From contig NC_058045.1 of the NCBI RefSeq assembly GCF_020085105.1, positions 11,169,833 through 11,233,832 of the forward strand: a stretch of DNA of 64,000 nucleotides. The letters run 5' to 3'. The DNA is from Siniperca chuatsi (Eukaryota; Chordata; Actinopteri; Centrarchiformes; Sinipercidae). Of this stretch, positions 23,364 to 38,574 are shown piece after piece. Every line of letters begins with the position of its first letter. The first letter of the stretch is position 1. A program made the position numbers and the translations under genes. The notes under the pieces are model-generated. The model worked only from the letters and a program-made list of their open reading frames with translations. It ran no database searches and was not told where the DNA came from.

Positions 23364-23900
23364 ATGGCTATTTTGACACCACTCTCTAGTCGGAAAAGGG
23401 CAAATTTGAAAGTTTACTTGAGAAGAATTACACAAAAGGGACCTTCTTCCAAGGCTTGCAGGTGTCATGAGAGGTATAATAACATGAATTATGATAGCAA
23501 AAGAAGAAATAAATGCATATTTTGACACCACCCTCAAGTGGGTAAGGAAAATTTTCCAAAAATCATTTGGTTGGAGCTGGAGCAACACACTCAGGAGACT
23601 GGAAACACACAGAACCAGGAGCTGGAGTGACCCACACGGGAGACTGGAGAAGACAGGAGCCGGGGTAGAAGTACCGGATACGAATAGGTAAGTCCGTGGT
23701 GTAGAGGATACAGGAGAAAAGCGTTCTGCCTAAATCCTAACGAGACCGGACCCTGACTGTGGTGAGGAGCTGGGTTTTATAGGTGAGTGGAGTGCTAATT
23801 GATTGCAGGTGTGTACGAGGTGACAGGTGCTTGGCATTAGTACTCAGGTGAGGAAGTGCAGAGTGAAGGGGAGTGGCTGGAGAGCACATGACAGACTGTG
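23364..23900 (+). repeat. Segmental duplication within the array, copy B
   Basis: Near-identical partner of copy A, with a single 92-bp minisatellite dimer. It ends at ACATGACAGACTGTGG and then rejoins the satellite (CACTTCCAAGGCTT). The few mismatches seen by eye (GGCGTAGAG/GGTGTAGAG, CTTGGAATT/CTTGGCATT, GTCTAAA/GCCTAAA) point to a recent duplication. Confidence 0.85.
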
Positions 23901-25155
23901 GCACTTCCAAGGCTTTAGGGCATCTTCACATTGAAATTTACAGAAATTATAATAGCAAAACAATAAATATATGTCTATTTTGACACCACCCTCTAGTTGG
24001 CAAGGGCAAACCTGGAAGTTTACATGGGAAGAATTACACAAGAGGGACCTTCTTCCAAGGCTTGAGGGTGTCTTGACAGTCAAACTTACAGAAATTATAA
24101 CAGCAAAACAAGAAATAAATGGCTATTTTGACACCACCCTCTAGTCGGAAAAGGACAAATTTGGAAGTTTCCTTGGGAAGAATTACACAAGAGGGACCTT
24201 CTTCCAAGGCTTGCAGGTGTCTTGACAGTAATAATCACAAGAACTATAACAGCAAAACAAAAGAATAAATGCATATTTTGACACCACCCTCAAGTGGGCA
24301 AGGAAATTCTTTCAAAAAACCTTTAAGTGAGTTAAATTTGAAGTTTCCTTGGGAAGAATTACACAAGAGGGACCTTCTTCCAATGCTTGAGGGTGTCTTG
24401 ACAGTAAAATTTACAGAAATTACAAAAGCAAAACAAAAAATTAATGTATATTTTGACACCACCCTCAAGTGAGCAAGGTACAACTTCCAATAACCTTTTG
24501 AGTTGGGCAAACTAGGAATTTTCCTTGGGAAGAATTAAACAAGAGGGACCTTCGTCCAAGGTTTGAGGGTGTCTTTACAGTTACAGTAAAAGAAATTATA
24601 ACAGCAAAACAAAAATTAAATGCACATCTTGACACCACCCTCAAGTGGGCAAGGAAAGTCTTCCAAAAAACCTTTAAGTGAGTTAAAGTTGGAAGTTCCC
24701 TTGAGAAGAATTACACAAGAGGGACCTTCTTCCAAGGCTTGCAGGTGTCATGAGATGTATAATAACATGAATTATGATAGCAAAAGAAGAAATAAATGAC
24801 TATTTTTACACCACCCTCCAGTGGGCAAGGAAAATCTTCCAAAAATCCTTTAAGTGAGTTAAATTTGGAAGTTTACTTGGGAAGAATTACACCAAAGGGA
24901 CCTTCTTTCAAGGCTTGAAGGTGTCTTCAAAGTGAAATTTGTAGTAATTATAACAGCAAAACAAAAAATATATGTCTGTGTTGACACCACCCTCTAGTCG
25001 GCAAAGGGCAAACTTGGAAGTTTCCTTGGGAAGAATTACAGAAGAGGGACTTTCTTCCAAGGCTTGCAGGTGAGTCGGCATTAAATATAACGAAAAAATT
25101 TTATAAATGCCACTTTTGACACCACCCTCTAGTGGGAAAGGATTATTTTTCAAAA

Positions 25156-28100
25156 GTATTTTAAGTAAGGCTACATCTATATTATAATAATGGCTAATCT
25201 ACTGCCACAAAATACAGCAGCAGTCTCAATAACACATACTATATAGATATAGTACGTAGATCCTTATCTTTTCTTAGGCGAAGCATGACTAGTGACTGGT
25301 GCAGGTGACGTTTACAAGCAATTTTTAGTATTAGTGACTAATTTTTGTGTCACTTCTCGCCTGTCCGTCCTGTTTGTTCCACTTGGCAACATAATTTTCT
25401 CTGATCCGACAAGAAGACCATAAACAACCACCGCGTCTAACTGCTGCAAGACCTGAACAATCTTATTTGCAAAACCTAAATCACTCAACAAAAGCTAATC
25501 GTGACAGTTATAAAACGACAGTCATAACGCGAAAAAAGGCATCTTCTTCCCTTTCCACAAACGATTGACATTTTCCCATGTATCTTGGTAAGCCTCAGAA
25601 AGTTAAGAAAAACCTTCAAAAAAGAGGAAAATACTCGTATCTCCAATCCAACCAGATCCACTGTGTGTCTGCCAAGTGGTTTGTCCAGTATATGGAGAAA
25701 TATGTTCTAAAGTGATGCAACTAAATTTAGAATGCGACACGATAACAACATAGAATGACACGTATCAGAGGACAGAATCCTGACACACTCACACACACAC
25801 ACTGTATATATATGATTAGAATTTCACATCATTACACAATAGAGACATAGGCCTACTTTTTCCTGTGCTTCAAGTATCACATTCAAATCTGCGGTTTCAT
25901 ATTAACCCGCCAAAATGTTGTATTCAGTACAGTTTTAATGTACTAAATGTAGGCTATACATAATATTTCTATTTTGTGAAATTTGTGAATCACACTGTAC
26001 TTGTTTTTCACACTGAATTTAAATGCAGTGACATACATTTTTATATAATAAACTTAATTTCAGAGGAAAATATTTAACTCCATATACTTTGAAAGTGTAG
26101 TAGTTATTTGTTACTTTTCAGAGTATACCATAATAAAAAAATCAATTAATATGTAAATAGATCTACTGCACCTCTAATTTAGTCTCCTCTTTTTCTCTGT
26201 TTTCTATAACACCATGGAAAGTTTAAACTGTTTTGTAATCAAATAAATTAAATCTGCAGTGTTTTCTGCTCACATAACTTAAGATGTTGTCATACCTGTT
26301 CTCTGCACAACTTGCACAATTAGTAGTCAATCACAGTTTTTACATTTTCATCTCTTATCAAATACAACAAGTTTAACTACAAATACTGAAATAAAAGGCT
26401 TTCTGATATCTCACTGGATCACACTTTTCACTTCACCTCATGTCATGGCCCATCTTTCTATCCTGTTTTAACAGGAAATCTCACTTTCAGTTTGATTTCA
26501 TTGGTGTAAATGAGAAAAACTCTGAATCAATGAAAAATAACAATGCTGTAGCCACTATTTTAATTCAATTCATTTATTCTATACATAAAAAGACATATTG
26601 ATCTATTTTTCCCTGACACTGTTTAAAGCAGATGCAAGGAAAACCAAACCCGGTCTAAATTAACCATGGATATGACTTAATGAACTTATATGAATCTTAT
26701 TACTTAACTTAACTACTATTACTTATCTGTACTGTAATATGTAAGCCTATACATTTTCCTTTTTACCCAGCTGTGGGTTTACTCAGGTCTGATCAGCTAC
26801 ATAACCTGTGACCACACTTTTATGACACAGTCAAATAGTCTGTCTCCCTCTAGAGTCCAACCTGGGATTGACAACGTTGATTAGGCTTTAATGCTGCAAA
26901 AGTGAGTGAAGATTTCATTTTATCTTGATTTGTGACTGGCTACATGAAGCCTCCTGGAAACCAAAGCAAACTGAGAGGAACCGTTTCTATCTTCCTGTTA
27001 CCTATACATGAGCAAATGCACTTAGACTCTCTAAGGGCTTTTAAATTCTGGAGTTGTGTTAACTTAATTATTTGTAATTACTGAGAGTCCTGAATATGAT
27101 ACATTATTTCAAACTTTTGCTGTGCTAGAGTTTTACAGCATGTTGGACTTAATGTCATAAGACAACACAAAAAGGTGGATGGATAATGGTGTGAGAAAAT
27201 TATCCATATACATGGACTGAGACAACTGATTTTCTCATTGTATGGATTACAGTAGTGGCAGCAGATGGCAAGGCAGGGCAATCCCTGGTAGCCATAGTGC
27301 TGACACCTCAATCCTTCTACTTCATCTGACTGGGGGGACGCTGAACTGAACCTAACAAAGCTTAACCATGCAAGCTTGATTAACCATTCTCTGCAGCTAC
27401 TTGGAATCTGGCAGACATGCTGAGTGCAGTGTAACGGAAGCTTATGCTGTTATAACAACGCAGGTATAAGATTATCCTGCCGGGACATTTTACTGCCTAT
27501 ATTTGTTTTAAATTATTACCTTTTCATTTTAGGTTTGTACTAAAACTGTTTTTTCAAAGTTTATGTCAATGAGATTTGTCCAGTTTAGTCTGTTTTTTAA
27601 TGCCAAAACTTGTCTAACTATATACATTATTTTATCATAGTAAACTAAAAGTAGATTGCATTAGGGTTATGAATTCAAAGCTCATAGTTAATATAAAGAA
27701 AAAACCCCAAAACATAATCAATTGTGATATATTTTATGCCTTACCAACTTGAGGCACCTGCTCCCTGTGCATTAAGAAGACACCAACAACTTTAAAAGTT
27801 AATCTCACTTTTTGACAATAGCTGACATTCAAGGAGATTATATCAAAAAGCTGCTTAGACTGATACAAAGATTTGTGAACTAGCATTCAAGGGCATCCTC
27901 TGAAGGACACTAAAAGTATGTCTTGCACATGTGCCTTCAATGTTTGATACACTGCAAGTATTTGAAAATATGTGAAAAGGTAACTGCCCTCTTAAACTAA
28001 TGAACAGCTGATCTGTCTGATCTGCCAAGCAACTGAGCTAGGATTTTTACTAGTGACATATGTTCTATCACCTGCAGGGCTCTGTCATCATAAATGTGTC

Positions 28101-31100
28101 CACTAAATACATAATCATCCAGTTGGCTCATGGAAGCCGGCTGCTAAAGATTGGCTGCATCTGCACAACAATTACAGGGCTGAGGAGTGAAGAAACAGTT
28201 ATCCTTACCAGGCAAAACCTCAAAGCAGCACTTTGCTGATTTACCCATGCTGACAACTGGAGAGTCAGGCATCCAAAAAAAGACAGAAAGGACTATTACA
28301 TGTTTCACTATGATATAAATCTTTAAAGTTACGCTTTACTTATGTGTAACTCATTTAGATGACATACATAATATCAATGTAAAGATATTATCAGCGATCA
28401 CAAACAAACTTCACAAACTTTCAAATTTGAGAATGTCTGAAACATCCAACCAATCATTTTCCTCAAAGATGACCTTTTAGCATGCACCTTACATGTAAAT
28501 GTCCTGTCTACAATTGTTAAGAACAAGATAATCAGCTCACCCCTGACATGTGAGCAACACCTGTGTTATGTAATCTGATATGGGACTCAAGATTATCATA
28601 CTCAGTACTGCTTAGGTGAGAATAAATATATATTTTAAGCTTATACACAGAGTGGGTTTTAGTGTAAATGCAAATTGGCCAGACTAGACTGTCTCGTGTG
28701 CATAACCTTCCCCACCTTTGTTTATTATGTCAAACGTCACATTTCTCTTCACTAGCTGTCTAGTGATGAGAAATGTGACTGAGCACAAATTAGTTTCTGA
28801 TTTTACATTTTTTACAGTTTCCCATGGACAAAATTAGTTGGGAAGTGACATCAGATAACAAGTAGTTATTAAAGGTGCATTTGAGACATTCCAATGCCAA
28901 GTTGGAATTATTTTAACTCTGTTTAACTGTTTTAACTGGTTTTACATCCAGTCTGGATACAAGGTACTGGAGGCCAAGCTACCAGGCCTGTTGGCCTCGG
29001 GGTGTGTATATTGTGTATCGTATAAACTGTGGCAGGTTAATTTGCCTTGGGCATGTATGCCAGTCAAATTGTTGTTTGTTGTACACAATGCAAAAAATCA
29101 AAAAAATCAATGCAAGTTTGTATAGCTTTACATATTTAAGATAATTTAAGATCATTAGGAAGTTGGTTTCTATCTCTATGCAACATAGTAGCTAAATGCA
29201 GCTTCACTGTGCTTTGACTTGAGGTAATACTAACTAACCTCAAGCATATTTTTCTACAGGTGATAGCATACTGTATTACTGAGGTGCATAATACAAAGCC
29301 AATTGGCTGCATACTATTATTACATGGATGTACGTATACCATTGCACATATTGGAGCCTTTGAGACCCCAAATCTAAACTGTTTTGTGCCTGTTTCAGAA
29401 TTATAAAACTTTTTTGAGACAACAAGTTCTGAGTTTAAATGGCTCTGTGTGCACATCCCTCATAGACTACCCCCTAGTTTGTAATCCTTTTATACACTAG
29501 TCTAGGCCAACAGAAAGAGCTCTGTTTTCAATACTACGTTGTTTTCTTAAAATCAAGAGTGACTTAATAAGGATTACATGATAGAAATCAATCTGTGGAC
29601 ACGGCAGATAGTCACATCAGTATCTTTAGTGTCTTTGCTACTTTTGATCTGAGTAAAGAGCTGAACTAGATGTTATTAGCTATATGCTATTATGACTATA
29701 GCCATCTTAATAGCTTGATAGACCTGTACAGAAAATAGCAAGCACATGTGTTAATATTTCTGACATTCCTCTGTGGCCATCCACAGTGTAACACCTTAAG
29801 GTGAAGAGAAGTGAGAAAATTAGTGATTCCAGGAACAGGAACAGTAAATTGCATTTGGGCTACTAATTAGGCAGATGGAGGCTCCAGAGAACAGTCAGCA
29901 TATGGCAGAAGAATGGAATTAAGGGTCAACTTGTTGCTGGTCTTTCAATCTCTGCACTAATTGTTTTTCTTCTCATCACCCCCTTCCGTGATCCCCATCC
30001 AAGAAGGAGACCACATTTCATGGAAGGTTAAGCTACTTTGCTGATTTGGGGCGGCTGTATTCTTCTGAGGCCATTAGTGTCATTGACAGGGCCAATATGG
30101 CACAGAGGGAATGTCTTAACTATGGTGTAAGACTATCCTGTTAACTACTCCCTGTGCAGCCTTTTGGTAACACAATTTGATCAGTGACAGCAAGTTAACT
30201 AGTCAGACTATTTAGCAGAACTAGTGACTAGTGAAAAAAGAGTAGTTGCAGATGACTGGAGGATCATTACTTCTGTAAGTTCTGTATGTTTCTAATAATA
30301 CTAATACAATTGTATTTTGTATTTATGTTACAGATGCCACAACATGTAATTCTTTTTATCTACCCTGGCATTAGATTGCAGCTTGGATGGGATATCTCTG
30401 AATTACTACATTATGCAGAAGAACTAAGACAGGTTGTGTAGAACAGTACAACAAATCAAAATTATACAAAATATCTTACAGCAACAATGAAATGAGAAAT
30501 AATTCACTGGCCCCTTGACTGGCATGAGTGAGGCCACTCTACATAAAATACATGGAAATAAGAATGAATTAACTGATCTGGGAAAGGCATGACAAGAGAA
30601 GACTGAACAGGGAATAATTTAAGCAACAATGTTGATCACAGTTACAATCCGGAGACACTGGTGACCTTTACCATGCAGCAGCCACCAAGTGTGGGTGAGT
30701 AGTAAAATATATTATTTATTTATTTTTTCAGTGTTTACCTTTGTTGAATACAGTTATGCCTGTAAGTGGTGTGACTGATTGATTTACCCTTATAGGCAGT
30801 AAAGATTAAGAGGATGACAAATCAGCATTTGCTTACACAGCACCTGGTGCTAATCTCCTTGTTTTCCTTCAGAAACCCCCTCGACGACTCAGACAAGCAC
30901 ACTCATTCTGGCAGAGAGAAGGAAAGAAGAAGACATGTAGTAACTCTATTGACCCCTCATTACATCAGAAATGACCAGAGAAAGGACAACAGCACTGGAT
31001 CAATATAATCGAGCATTCCTGGAGTGACTCTCATGATCTCTGAAGAAATTACGCATTAACTGTAAGCTTTACTGGAGAAGACTCCAAATTCTACTTTTGT

Positions 31101-31277
31101 GTTTTGGGGGCATTGCCATGTGTCAACACTTCACGTGAAAAAAATGCTTTGATCCAGTCTGGCAACTACACAAAAAACACTTTATACAGAAGAGGAAATA
31201 CTTCTGGGAGTACTCTGTTTTTATTTGTCTAAAAACAATTTATGAAGTGAAGTTCAGACATTAGAACACATCTCAAA
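25156..31277. other. Intergenic region and 5' flank of nr2e3
   Basis: Six kilobases of AT-rich DNA between the array and nr2e3. It holds short CA-type microsatellite sequence around 25785-25805 and scattered short open frames with no recognisable product. The segment 30600-30700 contains a good donor (GTGGGTGAGT at about 30690) and could be an untranslated first exon of nr2e3; this is only a guess. A TAATCTCC/ATCCGG type sequence exists but I make no claim of photoreceptor control. Confidence 0.5.
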
Positions 31278-33614
<2,337 letters not shown>

Positions 33615-33657
33615 ATAAGCATCGATGGAAGCTGAATGACACCTGCTAGGAAAACAC

Positions 33658-33663
33658 AATAAA
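33658..33663 (+). terminator. Candidate nr2e3 polyadenylation signal
   Basis: AATAAA 44 bp after the nr2e3 stop, followed by a T-rich stretch (TTTTCTGGTTGTATATTT). This would give a very short 3' UTR; another AATAAA-type signal lies further on near 34175. Confidence 0.5.
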
Positions 33664-35149
33664 CCAGCCCTCAAGCAAAATTTTCTGGTTGTATATTTCA
33701 CATATTCTGTTTATGACTTCTTTCAAATTCAACATAATAGCCCTTTTTCACTGAAGACATTTTGACATGTCACCATATGAAAAGCACAGGTGTAAATAAT
33801 AAAATGAATGTTGGCTGAATTCCATTTAGCTGCTTCAGTTTCAGGGTCCTGGTATTGTGCAAGCTGACTCACTGTCACACTGTCATGGCTAGAATACTAC
33901 AGAGCCTTCGTTAATGCTATTATTACCACCCTTGTTTTTCTTCTAAGTCAAAATGTCTGTTGTAACACCCATTAACATTCATGGCATTCTAATTAAATAA
34001 GCAGACAGTGACTCAGTGATTATTGCACAATTTCTTTGTAAATATTAAACATTTTTTTAGAAACAACCACTGGCATACCGAATTATTTTGTGTTGATCTT
34101 AGTTGCAAGGAAAAGCATTTTTATTTCAGTATATGAAAATGAAGATGTGGGTTTTGAATATAAGTATTTGTCTTAAATAAATATGGAAATTTTGTATTTG
34201 CTGTATTAGACAAGTGTGTTCATCTGTAGTCATTTTTTCCCATTCTTTTTCTGGTTTTGTAGAAAAGGAAGAGAACACATAACACAATTACTAAGAGATG
34301 CTACAAAGAACAGACACTATACAGAATATCTCTGGTAATTTTATTAATATTATTTAGAGCCTGGCCAATAGTTCATAATGGCTGGTATTATTGGCCCACA
34401 TTTAGCTTATTACAGATATATTGGTCATGGTATATATGTCAGCCAATATGTGACAAGAAATTGCAGTGCAGAAATGACAAAGATATGTTTGAGGTTATTT
34501 AGAAACCACAGAGCTCTGACAAGTTTGTTTTTCAACTGTTAACTGTCTCAAAAAGGAATAGTAACAGGTTATACTTTTTTTTAAAACTCTCAAACATCGA
34601 TATTGGTAGGGATCTTATATGATTTGTCTACTGGATAATAGCACGATATTTTATGTTTATATTTTATTATGGCTAAAGGGCTAACTAAAAAACAGGATCA
34701 GCAGTTTGCTTTCCAAACAGGGTTCCTTCCTGTACACTGTTGGGCATCCTTGTGGAACTTTCCATGGCCTTGGACAAAAAAATAAATAGATTTGACTGTG
34801 TAAGTCAGTACAATCACATTTGACAGCAAAAATATCTGAAACGGGAGACCATGAAAGAGAAAGGTTTATCATGTAATGGAAACTCTTTTTGGGCCACTGT
34901 AGCGTTAGGTGGCGGTAATGAGCACATTTACTGATGAACACGAGCCGCAGGTTAACACCGAGAAGAAGAGTTGGAACAAAACACGGAAGAACTAGAAAGC
35001 TAGCTAGTTGGCATAATGAGCTAAAGCGTCTTTCATTTTAGTAACCATAACTACTTTGTTTACTTCAACCAGCCTGTTTTGGCTGACACCTGCAGCGGAG
35101 ACTGATACATTATATGAAGTTAAATACGAAATAGTTGTTTCACCTAACA
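33664..35149. other. nr2e3-stoml1 intergenic region
   Basis: About 1.5 kb between two genes on the same strand. Mostly AT-rich and featureless. The last 250 bp hold a short repeat-like piece (34895-34985: TAGGTGGCGGTAATGAGCAC, later AACACCGAGAAGAAGAG) of a kind common in fish genomes, and then the presumed stoml1 start region (CTAGAAAGCTAGCTAG and onward). Confidence 0.45.
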
Positions 35150-38100
35150 ATGTTTAACAAGTCGTATCAGCTGCTCCCTCAGAGGGACTCCACCAGTCCG
35201 AGGACTCCTGGCTTGTTTGTGGACACTGATGGCCTTAAACAGCTCGGCTACCACAAAGGACTTTCATTTGACAACATGCCCAATGTTTCTGAAAACGACT
35301 TCACTGGTAGGTAGCTAACATTACATAACATTACATTGATAACGGGGGCTTATAAACAAACCTGCCTCAAATAATCTAATAAAATAACAAGGGCATTTCT
35401 CTTTAATTTATTTCTCGTCTGTCTGAATATTAGTGGTTAACCATTTATGATCAACACTAGATGTTGTCAATGGTATTATTACTGCCTAGTCCATCATGTT
35501 TTTTGTTTCAACGTCTTTGTTATCCCCAAGGGAAATTTATCTTGCAGCCAGGTGGTGAAACATAATACACATGCACAGACTTTGAACATAAAACATAATA
35601 AAATGCATAACAGTTAAAACATATAATAAAAATATGTATAACATGCCAAAACCCACCACTCTACATTGCACTGCATTTAATAAAAGTTGGAGGACTTGCA
35701 TGAGACAGATTAAAACAAAACAGCATGGTCAAAATTACAGAGGATGAGATATCCTGAAATTTAGTTCAGTTCAGTTAATTCTCCAAGCCCAAATCGAGAT
35801 TACTCAACTGATGCCACTTGAGTCATTTTCTCAGACTTTAGAAAGCTCCCCTTAAAGCCACAGACAACATCATACAACTGTTTTTACAGGCCGAGTAGTT
35901 CTCCCTATGACTGGTGTACTGAAAATACCCTTAAAGACTGAGACTCTTTTTTTGTTTGTTTCTTTTCTTTAAGATACCTCCCAAGGATGGGTGTCCTGGA
36001 TTTGCAACCTGATTGTCATCTTCCTTGTCTACATCTGCACCTTTATAACTTTTCCCATAACAGGATGGTTTGTACTGAAAGTAAGCTGAAATTATCTCTC
36101 ATCAGTTACTCCCACATCATGTGCATTTACTTGTTGAGAATAAAAACAACCAACTAACTTTTTTTTCCCGTAGACGGTGCCTAACTACCAAAGGATAGTA
36201 GTGTTTCGTCTGGGTCGAGTTTCTCCTCCAAAGGGCCCTGGTATTGTCCTTGTGCTGCCCCTCATTGACCAGTGGCAGAGAGTGGACCTGCGCACCCATG
36301 CTTTCAACATCCCTCCTTGCCAGGTAAACCACTATACTCCGTTCACCATTAGTTAGCTATTGGGATGGACAACTTGTTCAAGTCCTGAAACAATGAAAAA
36401 TGCAGAGAACAACTCTGGTCTGGAGTAGTTTCCCTCACATTCTCCTACAGGTTTTTTACATAAAGTCTTTGCTGAACTTTTACTAAAAAGACTGTAACTT
36501 TGGAAGATACTTGTTTTGGTTAACTCAGGCTGCTGAAGCTTCATATTAGCTTCAGATAAACTAAGATAAACTGAATATACTGTTGCACGGATGGAGGACT
36601 CTGGAGTTTGTCCTCCATCACTTCCACTATTCGCATGAGGAAGGGATCTTTTAGTGGCCAGTATGAACAGGAGGAATGATTACATCTGTTTCAATGTTCA
36701 TATGGGCAGTAGACTTGTGAACCTATCCTTTAAGTTATGTTCCTGAACATGAAACAGCTTTACTGAAAAATAGTTATTGCTTAAGATGCTTAGAGTTTTG
36801 CAATATTAAAATATATTCTCTCAATATAGCAAAGGATAGTGGGCTTATTTTCATGATCTCTTTGGTGATGTCTCTTGGTCTCTGGCTGCATTTGAAATCT
36901 AAAGTCGCGGACTTCACCATCTAAGTCTTCTAAGCACAGAGGCAAGCAGTGTCTTATGTCACCATGTAAAATTTTGAACCTGTGATTCTTACACTAAGGA
37001 ATCGTAGTTTCTCTTCAACCATGCTGAGTTAAATGAAGTCTGTAAGTTGTGTGCAATTTTCTTTGTCCTGCAGGTGGCACTCTTGGTGCACTGTTGATCA
37101 GTGTGTAACTGGATAAAGTAAATAGATACAGGGAGAACTCTGAATAGTGTGTGGCAGCACATGTGTTGATACATAAAGTTGTAATGTCATGCTGCCTGCA
37201 ATATATTTGTCAGCTCATTTCACTTGTTTCTTAATGGTGCCAAGACTGTCATTATGAGCTTTTGCCAACTGTATATTCAGCCTTACACAGTGAATATTGC
37301 TTAGTCAATACCAGCTTTAAGAATGAAGAGGAGATGTCTCTAAATTATTAAAGGACCATTGTTAGATCCAGCACTCATATAAAATGTAATTCTGCTACTG
37401 TAGGTGAATACTCGGGATGGCGGTGTGTTGTCAGTGGGAGCAGACATCCAGTTCAGGATCTGGAACCCCGTCATGTCAGTAATATCAGTCCAGGATCTGA
37501 ACGCCTCAACCAGGATGACGGCACAGAATGCTTTGACCCACAGCCTGGACAAGAAGACTGTCAGGGAGATCCAAACTGAGAGAGTTAAACTGGGAGAATA
37601 TCTCGGGGTGAGACTACACTGGAGCTGCTCTCTGCAGGCTTTTCACTGTATCAAGTCTTACTTACATCATTTCTTGCTCTGTACAGATGGACATAAATGA
37701 GTTGACTCGGCACTGGGGGCTGGAGGTGGACAGGGTAGAGCTTACCCTTGGCTCTCTACTAAAAGCACCAGTTGAAGGCACCTCTGGACCCCTAATCATG
37801 CCTCCCTCTGTGCCTGGACTGGAAGGCCTCACTGGCTCCATTCAACAGTTGGCCATGCACTTTCTGGGCCACAGTGGTAGTTCACAGCCTCAACAAGGTA
37901 TGGCACCACACACACACAATTCTTTTTGTACAAAATGTACCCATTATGATAATGTGTAATACATCTGTGGCTTTTACTCCTCAGAGGACAGCATAACTTT
38001 TACAGATGAGCTCAGCAGTGCCCCTCAGGCAGTCATGGCCACACCGGGTTCTGTTGAAGAGCTGCTTGGCGGGATCAAGCTCCTGCTCTCTGAAACTTTG

Positions 38101-38569
38101 GTCTACCAGATTGGGGCCTGCTTCCAGTTTGACATAAGCTCAGAAGATGGACAACATCACAGTTACTATGTGGATCTGAGCCAAGGTGATAGTTCATATA
38201 TTGCTGTAAATATGCCACAATTATAAGAGCATTTCCATTTAGATAAATCCAGCAACTGAATGCAAGTTGTGTTAAATCTGTCTAATAATGCTCAAATGTT
38301 TGTGGTAAATAGAAACAAAAGTACAGTTATGTAAATATCAAATATCTCCATCACTCTGTGTGTGTTCTGTAGGTAGCGGTGCAGCTGGAGCAGGGTCCTT
38401 GTGCAGACAGCCAGATGTGACATTGAATATGAGTGACAGCGACCTACTGGCCATGTTCCAGGGAGGGCTACGGCCATTTGCAGCTTACACTAGTGGCAGA
38501 CTTAAAATCCAGGGAGACATTAAGACTGCCATGAAGCTGGAAGAACTCATAAAGCTACTTAAGAAATAG
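35150..38569 (+). CDS. stoml1: Stomatin-like protein 1
   Basis: Seven exons, phase-consistent: 35150-35306, 35974-36080, 36174-36323, 37404-37607, 37687-37897, 37985-38185, 38373-38569; 408 aa (human 398). Membrane-associated late-endosomal protein that binds cholesterol and modulates acid-sensing channels in mammals. Visible: a short cytosolic N-terminus with a tyrosine-type sorting-like motif (SYQLLPQRD), a hydrophobic hairpin (WICNLIVIFLVYICTFITFP, about residues 61-80), the SPFH/stomatin domain (IVVFRLGRVSPPKGPGIVLV, LSVGADIQFRIWNPVMSV, NALTHSLDKKTVREIQ, HWGLEVDRVELTL), and a C-terminal SCP2-like lipid-binding domain (VYQIGACFQFDIS, LLAMFQGGLRPFAAYTSGRL, KIQGDIKTAMKLEELIKLL). The stop TAG (38567-38569) lies inside the target-site duplication of an L1 insertion, so the gene's 3' UTR now begins with L1 sequence. 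Confidence 0.95.
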
Positions 38570-38574
38570 TGATC

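Larger units (their letters stand above)
20575..25155 (+). repeat. Tandem satellite array with long/short monomer alternation
   Basis: More than 20 head-to-tail copies of a monomer holding GAAGAATTACACAAGAGGGA, CCTTCTTCCAAGGCTTGCAG, GTGTCTTGACAGTAATAATA, then ATAACAGCAAAACAAGAAAT and TATTTTGACACCACCCTCA. Spacing of the GAAGAATTACA motif between 20.77 and 22.07 kb runs about 178, 147, 178, 147, 174, 152, 173, 151 bp. Long units carry a CTTCCAAAAAACCTTTGAGT segment; short units carry AGTCAGCATGGGCAAACTTG or TCTAGTCGGAAAAGGGCAAA instead. The 23.9-25.1 kb part is less regular (150, 175, 175, 177, 176, 150). The array is interrupted by a minisatellite and a GC-rich insert. Open frames across it are low-complexity and not genes. 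Confidence 0.9.

Noticed and set aside
20575-25155. Regularly spaced repeats as a CRISPR array
   Set aside because: Monomers of 150-180 bp are repeated along their whole length with no unique spacers, and the DNA is vertebrate.
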